Positions 35,161 to 46,984 of a DNA stretch of 64,000 nt are shown one piece after another. A program made the translations under genes and the position numbers. Each line of letters starts with the position of its first letter. Within the stretch, counting starts at the first letter, position 1. The DNA lies in NCBI GenBank assembly GCA_026545225.1, contig CM048849.1, forward strand, positions 13,461,541-13,525,540, written 5' to 3'. The notes below the pieces were generated by a model. It was given only the letters and a program-made list of their open reading frames with translations, was not told where the DNA came from and ran no database searches. The DNA comes from Cornus controversa (taxonomy: Eukaryota > Streptophyta > Magnoliopsida > Cornales > Cornaceae).

Positions 35161-35730
35161 TGTGATAACCCTTGTGGACGGGTGTGAGTGGGCGGGTGCA
35201 AAGACAGACACTGGGCTGAGCTACCACACTGACAGAGTACAGGGTGCTCAATCCCACATCGCCTGGGTGTGGAAAAGGGGATGTGCTTATATGTAGTATG
35301 TTCTCTTCAAATGGTATGAGGCCTTTTGGGGTAAACCCAATAGCAAAACCGTGCGGGCTCAGGCCCAAAGCGGACAATATCATACCATGTGTTGGAGCGG
35401 GGTATTACAATTGGTATCAGAGCCTGAACCCAGCCGGAAGTAGTGTGCCGACGAGGACGTCGGGCCTCGTAGGGGGTGGATTGTGATAACCCTTGTGGAC
35501 GGGTGTGAGTGGGCGGGTGCAAAGACAGACACTGGGCTGAGCTACCACACTGACAGAGTACAGGGTGCTCAATCCCACATCGCCTGGGTGTGGAAAAGGG
35601 GATGTGCTTATATGTAGTATGTTCTCTTCAAATGGTATGAGGCCTTTTGGGGTAAACCCAATAGCAAAACCGTGCGGGCTCAGGCCCAAAGCGGACAATA
35701 TCATACCATGTGTTGGAGCGGGGTATTACA
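35161..35730 (+). mobile_element. Complete TRIM retrotransposon with identical LTRs
   Basis: The LTRs are 35161-35409 and 35482-35730 (249 bases each), identical by eye, with ends TGTGATAACCC...TATTACA. The target-site duplication is CCCTA (35156-35160 and 35731-35735). The internal region of 72 bases has the primer-binding site TGGTATCAGAGCC at 35412-35424 and the purine tract AGGGGGTGGA before the 3' LTR. There is no coding capacity, so movement would need another element's proteins. Identical LTRs imply a recent insertion. Confidence 0.97.
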
Positions 35731-35744
35731 CCCTAGCTCACAAG

Positions 35745-36862
35745 CTAAACCCTAATGACTCCACCTTCAGCCTTGTAATTGTAGCCGATGGAATCCAGTG
35801 TACCCAAGAAAATTAAATTCTTCTCCAGTTCTGGAACATGCCTAACATCAGTCAATGTTTTCAGTATACTGTTAAATATATTGATTCGAACTATACCGAT
35901 ACCTACAACCTTGCACAACATATTATTCCTCATCAGAACTTCCCCTCCATCAATGGAACGAGAAGAGGTAAGCTAGTCCCTATTAGGAAAATTGTGATAT
36001 GAGCAACCCGAATCAAGTATACACTCATCACTAGAGCCATGGATAGAAATTATGAGAACGCTACCACCATATGAATCATTACCATTTGTAACAACCACCC
36101 TAGTGGCTTCAAAAATATTTTCCCTTTTCCTTCTTACACACTAGAGAGTCTTTCCTGAAATGCCCTTCATTGTGATAGGTGAATCATTTCAGAACCTTCA
36201 ATTTGTTCTTAGACTTAGAACGACCTCTGTTGTCAGACCCTTTATTCTGATTCATTCTCCCTCTGACAACCAAGCCCTCTACCGAACTTTCTATATTGTC
36301 CTCAAATGTCCTTCTCTATAACTCCTTAGAATTCAAAGAAGCCTTCATGTCTTTCATGGACAAATTAGTTATGTCATACATCATTATATCGACAAAGTTC
36401 TCGTATGAGGGTGGTAGAGAACACAACAGAATAATTGCCTGATTCTCATCCTCTATTTTAACATCAATATTCTTCAAATCTATGATGACAACATTAACTT
36501 TATCAATGTGGTCTTTCAGAGACGGGTCTTCCTACATCTGAAGAGTGAACAATTGCTTCTTTAGGTACAAGTGATTCGTAAGAGATTTCGTCATATAACA
36601 GGATTCCAACTTACTCCACAGCCCATCCGCTGTAGTCTCTCTAGAAACTTCTCACAAAATCTCATTACTCAAACAAAATAGAATCGCACTATGTGCTTTC
36701 TCCATAGTCACATCTTTCTGATCATCCTTCCACTTTCTTGGTCATGCATCTTTTCCCTTCAGTGCCTTGGATATCCAATGTTGAACCAATAAACTCGTTC
36801 ATACTGTTAAAATTCTTAATTTTCATAAAATTATTCGATGTCCTAGCTTATAACTGAAAGCT
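35745..36862 (-). pseudogene. copia gag / pre-integrase remnant (copy B)
   Basis: The minus-strand open stretch 35745-35933 reads TLTDVRHVPELEKNLIFLG followed by SIGYNYKAEGGVI, the region just before GAG-pre-integrase in copia. Gag relics continue to about 36840 with many stops, including the zinc-knuckle region near 36170. The primer-binding site (minus TGGTATCAGAGC) is at 36860-36871. It is the copy-B counterpart of 13155-14545 and lacks the TRIM solo LTR found there. Confidence 0.8.
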
Positions 36863-36874
36863 CTGATACCAATT

Positions 36875-37560
36875 TGTTGTGAAAAATAGTCGTGAACCAA
36901 GCACAATCACCAAACATGACACAAAATGAAACAAGCACAACACACATAACACACGAATTTATGTGCTTTAGCGATGTGCCTACGTCTACGATGAAGATTC
37001 AGCAAAATATTTCACTATGCAAAAATCAGGAGATTATAAGTTTCAACCCTAACCCTAGCTCTAGCTCTAGCTCTAGCTCTCTCACTCTCTTGTTCTCTTT
37101 TTGCATTTTCAGTGTTTTCTCTTATTACTCACTCCAAACCCTTAGATGCCCTTATATATCGGGCTATAAGAGAGTCCTAATCTGGGTGTAAAACTCCCAA
37201 GTAAAAAATGGGTCATAAAATTTTCTCCGAGGTCGCTACACCTGGACCCCATGACTTTAATGGCTTAAGGCTACACAATTACCATTTTTCGCGTTGCAAC
37301 CCGGGCTGAGACAAAATTCGGGTCACAATATAACAAGGTATGATATTGTCTACTTTGGGGCTGAGCCTACACAGTTTTGTTTTAGAGTTGTACCCCAAAA
37401 TATCTCACACTATTTGGAGATAGGATTAGACATATAAGCACTTCACATTTACCTTTCTTGGACAATGTGAGATTGCATAACCTTTAGCTCACCAGTGTGG
37501 TATAGAGTCAGTGTCTCTCGCACCCCCCCACAACACACCCACCTACAAGCATAGGCGACA
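36875..37560 (-). mobile_element. copia LTR (copy B)
   Basis: The plus-strand ends are TGTTGTGAAAAA...CATAGGCGACA, adjoining the minus-strand primer-binding site. It is homologous to 14559-15207. It contains a short (agctct)n run at 37053-37080 that is expanded relative to copy A. Confidence 0.7.
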
Positions 37561-38652
37561 AATTCTGTCTAAATTTTATTAAAGCAAACCTCATGGGTGT
37601 CACTCATTGTAAACCTATATATTGACTTAGTTAACTATATAAAACTTTTAACACAATTTAGTAAATAGACCGGAACCTTTGTGGGGATGAAATTAAAGAT
37701 AAAGAGGCATCTGTGTGCTTTTACAAGTCAGGGACAAATTTTGCCATGAAATTTCATAGTTTTCCTTTTTTTTTAATATGGCAAGACAGTCACATGCTCA
37801 CTTTGTCTCCATGAAAACTTAAAGCATGGAACTTCTAATTTGAATGGCAAAAAAGTACCTCTAAGTTAATGTTCTGTAAATCTCATAGTTTTCTTAACTG
37901 AAAAGATAAAAGAATAGTTAATTTTTGAATTTATATGAAGAAAATATTGATAAATTATTCATAAATCATGTGGCAATGGGGCTATGACCCCCAAAGGTGT
38001 AATCTAGTAGCACTTCCTCATATTACAAAGTAGATGTTATTCAATCATTTTTATTATTGAAATATTTACAATTTTAGACATGCTGAAGCAACGAAAATAA
38101 CTCCAACAATAAACTTTCAAGATTAATGTCATGATGATCTACCATTTCATAATGTTGCCTTTCCATCATGATGTTCATTTACAAAAACGTGATAATTTAA
38201 TGTAGTTTTTCTTTTCTACATTTTTTTTTTTTTGCATTTTTTCCCTTCACAAAACTTGAAACACTGGCATGTTTTAAGATTAAAAGGCCATTCACTAGTT
38301 CAATCGGAAAAAACGAGGTTGAGATAAATACTAGCAAATAGTCATTAAATTTGCAGATAGCAATTCCAATCTTCTACCATTTCATTGTCAGTGCAGTGAG
38401 GGATCACATGGTTATGGTATTCCAATTATATATAGATATTTATATATTTATGCTAGCCATGCGCATAGAATTATTAGCATCCAGATTTGAAAATTCAAAG
38501 TTCATCATATTTTTTAATATCCAATATTTTGTTCTATTAAAAAATGTAGTCTGATTAGATATTATAATGTAATAAGGAATATTAGGGCCCCATTGGCACT
38601 CAAGTGGATATTTTCTACTTTAATTTACACAAAAGAAGCCTTAGGCTAACTC

Positions 38653-38660
38653 TATAAATA
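38653..38660 (+). promoter_or_regulatory. TATA box of PR10-3
   Basis: TATAAATA in CTCTATAAATAGCAGCTTC, matching PR10-2. The core promoter of the broken gene is intact, so it may still be transcribed. Confidence 0.75.
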
Positions 38661-38765
38661 GCAGCTTCAGTTCTCATATTTTCCTCACACCAAAACTTCT
38701 TACAAGCCAATTGATCCTTAGTACTCTTCTTCTCATTATTCCTTGCACCTTTTCAATCTCTTAGA

Positions 38766-38767
<2 letters not shown>

Positions 38768-38807
<40 letters not shown>
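38768..38807. repeat. (AT)n microsatellite abutting the PR10-3 start codon
   Basis: About 40 bases of (AT)n end three bases before the ATG. The same tract is about 20 bases in PR10-2 (17976-17995) and about 10 in PR10-1 (3915-3925). Confidence 0.9.
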
Positions 38808-38812
<5 letters not shown>

Positions 38813-38862
38813 GGTGTGATCAGTTATGAAATGGAGGTTACCTCCTCCATCCCTCTAGCCAG

Positions 38863-39505
38863 TGATGCAGGAGCATCCGAGTCAGATGATGCTAAGCTGT
38901 CAGATGACACGTTAATGGCATTGAAATATCTTGAGTTGGCAGATCAGCGTAAGGATGGCAGGAAACCGTGACCTTGTCACTAATTAGGGTATTTTTGGAT
39001 GCGCTTCAGTATTTTGACTATAACTTTGGCTACAGGTGTCAGAATCGCCTTTATGACCACAATTCGGAAAGCTTGATTCAGTGCGCACGTTGTGGGCACC
39101 TAATTCAAGTTGGGTGTGTATTTTTTCGAGGCCAAAATCCACTATTTTCCCCTCCGAATCCCTAATTTTAGTTATTTTTTTCCTTTTTTTAGTAATATTT
39201 ATTTTGTTGATTAGGAAGAGATTCTGGACTTGATTTGGGCCAGATTTCGGGCAACTTCCTTCTTTTATTTCTTATTTTATTTTGGCACGATTTTTGAAAT
39301 TCTGCTATTTTTGGTAATGTTGACGAAGTTCAGGTATATAACCTGGCTTGTGGGTTGACTCTAAGGTACTTTTGATTTTGAATAATAATATTGAATACGA
39401 GAGACTTTTCTTTGAGTTTTTTGGGCAATTCTCGTGCTTTCATTCTGTTTATTTTCTGTTGCCCTTAACCTACAAAATAATCACTATTCTCTCCGGCGTC
39501 ATCAG
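38863..39505. mobile_element. 643-base insertion in PR10-3 exon 1, class uncertain
   Basis: Alignment with PR10-2 places it between GCCAG and GATG. The triplet CAG is present on both sides (38860-38862 and 39503-39505), suggesting a 3-base target duplication. The insert begins TGATG and ends GTCAT with CA following, so its ends could also be read as TG...CA, but no 5-base duplication supports an LTR. The first 110 bases read open, acidic and protein-like (SDDAKLSDDTLMALKYLE), while the middle has CARCGH and GC-poor UTR-like text. It could be a solo LTR with a damaged target duplication or a DNA transposon carrying captured sequence. Confidence 0.6.
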
Positions 39506-39643
39506 GATGCTCAAGGCCTTTGTTTTTGATGCCGACAACCTCATCCCCAAGATATTGTCGCAAGCTATTAAGGGTATTGAAATCATCCAAGGGGATGGAG
39601 GAATTGGAACAATCAAGTTGATCACTTTTGGCGAAGGCAAGTT

Positions 39644-40212
39644 TGTAGTAACCCTTGTGGACGGGTGTGAGTGGGCGGGTGCGAAGACAGACACTGGGCT
39701 GAGCTACCACACTGACAGGGTACGAGGTGCTCAATCCCACATCGCCTGGGTGTGGAAAAGGGGATGTGCTTATATGTAGTATGTTCTCTTCAAATGGTAT
39801 GAGGCCTTTTGGGGTTAACCCAAGAGCAAAACCGTGCGGGCTTAGGCCCAAAGCGGACAATATCATACCATGTGTTGGAGCGGGGTATTACAGTTGGTAT
39901 CAGAGTCTGAACCCAGCCGAAAGTGTGCCGACGAGGACGTCGGGCCTCGTAGGGGGGTGGATTGTAGTAACCCTTGTGGACGGGTGTGAGTGGGCGGGTG
40001 CGAAGACAGACACTGGGCTGAGCTACCACACTGACAGGGTACGAGGTGCTCAATCCCACATCGCCTGGGTGTGGAAAAGGGGATGTGCTTATATGTAGTA
40101 TGTTCTCTTCAAATGGTATGAGGCCTTTTGGGGTAAAATCCAAGAGCAAAACCGTGCGGGCTCAGGCCCAAAGCGGACAATATCATACCATGTGTTGGAG
40201 CGGGGTATTACA
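39644..40212 (+). mobile_element. Complete TRIM retrotransposon inside PR10-3 intron
   Basis: The LTRs are 39644-39892 (249 bases) and 39963-40212 (250 bases), with a perfect target-site duplication AAGTT (39639-39643 and 40213-40217). The internal region of 70 bases has the primer-binding site TGGTATCAGAGTC (39895-39907) and the purine tract AGGGGGGTGGA. By eye the LTRs differ at only about four positions. The empty site is the PR10-2 intron (GGCAAGTTTCTATT at 18178-18191). It lies two bases inside the intron's donor hexamer end, so it could affect splicing. Confidence 0.97.
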
Positions 40213-40709
40213 AAGTTTCTATTATCATCACTAAAGTAATGTTTAAGAGCATGAATTGGTGTTGAAATTGGAGGAAAATTCAAGACGCGAATTCAGTGCT
40301 TTCAAAGGCAATAAATGTTATATCTTTACGTATTATTCAATAGTGGTTTGCATGTTATATAAATTTATCTAACAAGCTAAAGGAATTCTGTTTTGTTGAT
40401 GCATATGCAGGCAGCCAATTCAAGAGTGTGAAGCACCAAGTTGATGGATTGGACAAAGACAACTTTGTGTATAATTACAGCATAATCGAAGGTGATGCTT
40501 TGATGGAAGTACTTGAGAAAATCTCTTATGAGGTCAAAATCGAAGCTTCCTCTGATGGACGATCCATCTGCAAGACCAACAGTAAATATCACACCAAAGG
40601 CGATGCCCAAGTTACAACGGACGAAATCAAAGGTGGCAAAGAAAAGGCCTTGGGAATGTTCAAGGCTGTTGAGGCCTACCTCTTGGCAAATCCTGATGCT
40701 TACAACTAA

Positions 40710-43223
40710 CTAGATATGCCTTAATATGTCAATATATATATATATGAGTGTGTCTTTGTATCATTAATTAAAAATGTGGCTTTCTATGCTTTTCCCTTCC
40801 CGCCTTAACTTCCTTTGGCTTGATAATAAGGAGTAAAGAAGATCAATTCCGTACGATTGTAATAGTCGGATTACTTGTTCTGCCTGTTTTGCTTGAAGAG
40901 TCCATGTTGTAGTTTAAATAAATAAATAAAATAAATTCTGTAATTCAACAATTAGTTTTGAATGATGGGTGTATTTTCTTTTAATTTACAAGTTTCTCAT
41001 CTCAAATTTTAGAAGATTTCTACCTTCAATTTTATTCTCCATTGAAACTCACTTTAAATAAAATAGACAATCACCAGTTTGGAGTGAAGCCTATTAACAA
41101 GAAAATAAGAAAATAGACTTCACTTGTTAATTAGGACACATGCGTGGATATCTAGAGATGTGCAAGTAAAATGACGTGTTTTAGAAAAGATTGAAAACAA
41201 AGATTTCATCTTTATCACATGAATGTGACCATGCATATGAAAGGTAAGAGATTCAGAGAAAAAAATAACATTAAATGATATTATTAAAAATGACTTTGAA
41301 AATGTAAACATATTATGTGAAATGATATGTAATAGTAAAGATTGAAAACAAAGAATTTATGTGACCATAATGCAAGCATGACTTGTTTCAAGTCGAAGTG
41401 ATTACAGATGTGAAAAGGATTTAAACAGATGGAGCAGAAACCTTTTCAATTTCCTAGTTTTCTTTTTTCTTTTGGGAAAATTACGTTTAATGATCTGATT
41501 ATGTACTGACATTTTGGATGCTTTAGCTGGACAAATGAAGCACCGAGATGATGAGGCCCAGATGTTTGAGTCAGGCTTACAACTTTTGAAATGAATAGAA
41601 GGAATGCTTTCCAACAAGAAAATCGTAGTGTCATTATCATAACACAAAATTTCATTAATATATTTTTTATTTTTAAAAAAATTAATTTTTTTTTTCAAAA
41701 GGATAAAATTTTATTCAAATTGTTTCAATAAAAAGAAATTATAATATTTCAATAGTAAGACTTATTGGTCCTACAGAAAAATTTATAAGGCTTAGTTATT
41801 TTTTGCATGGAAAAGTAGGACTTAGTTGTAATTTTTTCTGAAAAAATGTTGTTAAAAGATGACAAAATACAATTTTGACTTTATTTCTATTTAATGCCAA
41901 AGGGAAAAATGAAGTGGCGGTGTATTTACTATAATATTAGATTGTTTATAGAATAATACTCATAAAAAGCAAAATTTTAACTAATTCATCATAAAAGGCA
42001 ATACCTATTTATGCTACTTGATGAGTTTTACAAGGCTGAACCATAATTTTTATTTTTTTTTCAAAAAAATGAATACAGATACTTAAATATTGATTAATAA
42101 TATATATATTTTTATTGCAATCATATAATTGTCCTTGATCAAGTTTTATGTTTTGAAAGCTTTGCATGATAACTTCTTCTTTTGATATATGAATAATCTC
42201 AATAAATTCCAAAATTCTATCATGGCTTTGATTATTTGATCAACTAACAAAATCCTAATTCTTTCATTTAGTAATCTAAAATAATATTCGTATTTTGGTA
42301 TATATAAAGTCAAGAAATAAACGAAAAGAAGACTTATATAATTATCTCTTTTCATTTCAGCAGTGGAAAAAGATTAATAAAAACACTACCATCACCAAGA
42401 GAATTAGATCCTCCGGAAATCTTCTTATGGGTGATAAATAATGCTCGATCCAATCATGTGTCAAGAGCAATCAAATTTCAAATTTTCTGTGCGGTATGCG
42501 TGACAATACATTTCAAATTTCATTTATCAACATTTAACTTTCTTCCTGTTCTAGTTTGAGAAATTTAAGTCTTACATGGATTATTCTTCTTGACTTTTTT
42601 TTCTTTTTTCACTTTTGAGATGATGAAATAGAGTTAAACCACATCAAATTTTCTGTTAGAATCTAGTTGTTTTTGTTCTAATTCTTTCATTTCATTAAAT
42701 AGAATTTTGAATTATTTATCACTTTAATTACTTTTGCGGGTCTTTATTTATTTTTTGACACTCATATTTAATTTGACATTTTTATTCTTCTAAGAACTGA
42801 TATGTTGTTATGTGTCGAGAGGAACTAAGTAACAAATGTAGATTTAGTTTCAGCTTTTCCAAAAACAAAAAAATTGAGTTTGAACCTGCCATGATGGTGA
42901 GTTCTAGAAGTTTGACTCAGGCGTAAAACTTTTGAAATGAATTGGAGGAATGCTTTCCCATGAGGCCATGAGTAATTATATGAGCAAGAATATGGTAGTG
43001 TAAATCCGTGACTTAAAGCAAGTCAAGTCAAGGAGAATATATCAAATTTAATGACGTGATTTTCAGTGGAAAATTAGAATTCTAGCCATCTTGTGTGTGT
43101 ATTGACAAACAATAAAAATTGAACCGAGCATACTTGTTATTTAGTTGTTAAGCAAGTAATTCAGAGTTATACTATAATATTCATATTAGGGATTAAGTAT
43201 ATCTTGGGAGTTGAGACAGTTGA
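40710..43223. other. 3' flank of PR10-3 within copy B
   Basis: This is the counterpart of 18680-21646, with no gene seen. Compared with A it lacks about 300 bases near 41645. Small indels and substitutions are otherwise scattered. Confidence 0.5.
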
Positions 43224-44058
43224 TGTAATATTCCGGAAATTTTTACGTCAATTATTTTAAAGAATTTGAATTGCTTTATATTATTATTATTTTATTATTA
43301 TTAATTCATGTGAAATGTCTTGTTTCTACATTTTATCATTTTATATGAATTATTATTATTTTTATATACATTTTATCATTTCATGTGAATTGATGAGTTT
43401 GACTGTTATCATTTTATGTGAATTGTTTATTGATTATGTATTATTTGATTTAATATTTTAAATGTCTTGGATTGGGTTAAAGAGGAATCTAGGCTAGAAT
43501 GGTTGGATTAGAGATATGCTTAAGTTGATGGGCTAAGGTTATGGTTATATTATTATTTTTTTTTAGCCTTTAGAAAAAAAATAATAAAATAATAATAATA
43601 ATTAAGACAAAAAGAAAATAAGAGACTAGGGTTTCTGCCATTTGCTTTATGCACAGAAACCAAGAGAGTAAATGAAAGAGAGAAGAGAGTGAATGAGCAA
43701 TCGGGGGAAGGAATCTTGAATCGTCAAATAGGTAAGTCTGAACTCTTCTCTTCTCCTTTGAATCTGTATACATATATATTATTTGTATATATATGTTGTT
43801 AGAATATATGTATAATATATATATTAATTGTATAGACATGTTGCTAGAAATTTGTATGCATTTAATTATAAAATTAAATGAATTTGCATGCTAAGAATAA
43901 TTCTGTGAATTAAACATAAAGATTTTGGAGTTTTGGTATTTATTTAGGATATTTTTCCATATGTATATACATGTATATACATATACATGTATATATACAT
44001 ACATATAAACATATATATACACATATACATATAAACATATATACATATACATATAAAC

Positions 44059-44106
<48 letters not shown>

Positions 44107-45774
44107 ACATGAAATTTGGGTTTACTGTGTTTATCATTTTTGAGGGTTTTTGTTTAGGTCAATAGGAAGATCTTGCTTCCTAGAACAATCCTTGAAAATT
44201 TGGTTGTGAACCGTTGGGTAGATTGATGGGAATCTAATTTTGAAATTTTAGATTTTCGAAACTTGAAATTGGGTATTTTTTATTTAGGCCACGAGAGGGC
44301 GTGAATTTGGTACCAATTCGTAACTTAGATCGAGATGAGTTCAATGGTATATTCATAAGCGCGATTCGATGCCCGAAAGTGACTAAAAAATGGTCGGAAA
44401 GTTCGGCCACCATTGTTGAACGTAGGAGCTTTAGGTGAGGGAAGAAGTAAAGAAAAAAAAAAAAGAAACTCCCACGCGCGCCGCCTGAACGTTGGAGCGC
44501 GTGCCACCAACTCTGGTGCCGGTAGGTGGCCGGAAAAGTCTTTTTGGGCCTCACTCGTGGGGGCCCACCTCTGGGTCCGATATGGACCAATTCCAATTTA
44601 TTTTGGTATTTGTTTTGAATTTTTGAAACTTTTGAAAAAACCATGAAAATTTGAAAAATCATTTTTTTAAAATACTTTTATGCTTTCAAAAATTCTCAAA
44701 TTTTTATTGTAACTTCCTCGATGTTCAATGAACTTGGGTTTAAATTTTCATATTGAAGTGAACTCCCCTTGTAGTTAAATTGATTTTTAAAGTGTCCAAA
44801 AGTTGGATTTTTCATCTTCTTTTATTTTTAAAAGTACTTTTATAATTCCAAAATTCTAAAAAATTTTTGTCAACTTTTTGGGGGTTTAAGGAGCTTGTGT
44901 TTTAAATTTCATGTCAAAATTTAAATACCCCCAAAAAATTTCGCGCATGAGGTGGCCAGTCTCATACACAAAACCTGGGAGATACATACAACTGGTAGCA
45001 ACAAGCATAGAATACAAAAGACAGACTAAAATAAATTTTAAAAGCTGAACAAAAAATTTCACTGAATTAAAATAACCGATAAATAAATCGTTATATGCTT
45101 GGTAATACAATTTGGAAGTCCCGTAACGCAAGGACCCCTTAACCAGAATAAACAAATGTTTAAGACTCTAATTTAAAACCAACAACCAAAACCTCCAAAA
45201 GAGTTCATAGTCTGACTCTTGAATAAGAGGATAGGTTTCTACCCTGTGACCGATGAGAAGAGATGTCTGCCACAACTAACCCTAAAACTCTATCCTTGCA
45301 GTGGAACCTGTCTGAAACCTGAAATATCAACAAAGTGGGTTAAACCCACGAGCAAGTTCTATCTACTACATCCCAATCAGAGAACCAATATACATACCCT
45401 CAGTATAAGGGACACAAACGAAAATAAAAGATTTAACATACAAGCTATTCTTATTCCAGTTTCATGTTTTCAAAACAACAGTCATTAATTATAATATTCC
45501 ACCCAAATCCTTATTATGCAAAAGTGATCACATTTCTTAAGTTCAGCAGAAATAAACATAACATGAAATAATATCAACTTTAAGTAATCCTAACATGCCA
45601 TCATTTAATCTTTCGATACCTTAGTAGGTATAGATATATACATACTAGTCATTTCCTATTTAGTTCATGTTTTCAGAAGTAAAATCATCTTATACATTGT
45701 TCCAACACACCCTTATCATCCAACAATGAACACATTCTTTAAGTTCAAAATAAAGAAAATATGTGCATACATAT

Positions 45775-46145
45775 ATAGATACCTTATTAGATATGGGCGA
45801 TCCTGACACGCCAAATAAAATGTATAGATACCTTATTAGGTATGGGCGATCCTAACACGCCAAATAAAATGTATAAATACCTTATTAGGTATGGGCGATC
45901 CTGACACGCCGGACAATCCTGACATGCCAAATAAAATGCATAGATACCTTATTAAGTATGGGAGATCCTGACACGCCGGGCAATCCTTACATGCCAAATA
46001 AAATACATAGATACCTTATTAGGTATGGGCAACCCTGACACGCTGGGCAATCCTTACATGCCAAATAAAATACATAGATACCTTATTAGGTATGGGCGAT
46101 CCTGACACGCCGGGCAATCCTTACATGCCAAAATAAAATGCATAG
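45775..46145. repeat. LTR minisatellite, six units of 49 or 67 bases
   Basis: Unit starts are near 45795, 45844, 45893, 45960, 46027 and 46094. Two of the spacings are 49 because the CAATCC..ACATGCC part is missing. The other three are 67. Confidence 0.9.
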
Positions 46146-46984
46146 ATATATTCCAATATGCAATATAAAATAACAAGGTGCATTATAATTTAAATTTGCA
46201 CAAACCGTTATTTCAAATCATCCAACATGAAATTATCATCATAAGACAAATCGTTCACAAGTAGATTATAATCAAGTATTTGATGGGCATTTATATCCTT
46301 AAAGAAAATTACATTCAAATAAATCAAATAACTCAAACATCCATTAAAGAAGCAATTTCCCAATTCAACATTCAATGCACTCAAATATATGAGGGAGTCT
46401 AAACCTAACTTTTATCTAGGTTTCTGGGCATATTCTACTGCTAAGAACCCTATTCAATCATGCTGGAATTTCCTAGAATTTTTGAGAATTTTAAAAAAAT
46501 ATTTTTTTCTAGCAAAAAGAAAATAAACCTAATTTGAGGCATACTTTCACAACCAAACAATCACAAGGGAGACTCATTTTCACATGAAATTTAAAATCCA
46601 AGTGCATTTTAATCCTATAAAGTTACCTAAATTTTTCTAGAATTTGTTGGAATTTTAAAATATTTTTTAAAAATAAAAGAAGGTGAAAATCCAACTTTTA
46701 GACACTTTAAAAATAAATTGAACAACAAGGAAAGATTATTTTGAGTTGAAAATTTAAACCCAATTGTATTTATCCTCCAGATAATTACAGTAAAAATTTG
46801 AGAATTTTTGGAATTATAAAAGTATTTTCTAAAATTACAGAAAATGAAAAAAACCAACTTTTGGACACTTTAAAAATCAATTGAACAACAAGGAAAGATC
46901 ATTTTGAGTTGAAACTTTAAACCCAAGTGTATTTAACCTCCAGAAAGTTACAGTAAAAATTTCAGAATTTTTGAAAATTTCTAA

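Larger units (their letters stand above)
38810..40709 (+). pseudogene. PR-10 gene broken by two insertions (PR10-3)
   Basis: This is a paralog of PR10-2. Exon 1 is split: 38810-38862 encodes [17 protein letters not shown], then a 643-base insertion (38863-39505), then 39506-39636 resumes with MLKAF and the GDGGIG loop up to GEG. The intron (39637-40410) has the GC donor and holds a TRIM. Exon 2 is 40411-40709. From the original start, translation would run 36 codons into the insertion and stop at 38969-38971. An ATG at 39348 inside the insertion is in frame with the second half of exon 1, so a chimeric product is conceivable. In the Bet v 1 signature DGGS is DGRS. Apart from the insertions there are no stops, so inactivation looks recent. 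Confidence 0.9.

Noticed and set aside
37040..37080. Interstitial telomere repeat (ccctaaccctagctctagctct)
   Set aside because: Only two CCCTAA-like units, followed by an (agctct)n expansion within a copia LTR. Too short and not the plant TTTAGGG array.
39644..40212. Cassandra-type TRIM with a 5S rRNA promoter in the LTR
   Set aside because: I looked for the 5S A and C box sequences in the LTR and did not see them, so it is called TRIM but not Cassandra.
44070..44137. ORFs of 64-65 codons over the (AT)n/(GT)n tracts
   Set aside because: Microsatellite translation products only.
45775..46145. CRISPR-like array
   Set aside because: The repeats and the sequence between them are both conserved, units are 67 bases, and the array sits in a plant LTR. 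It is a minisatellite.
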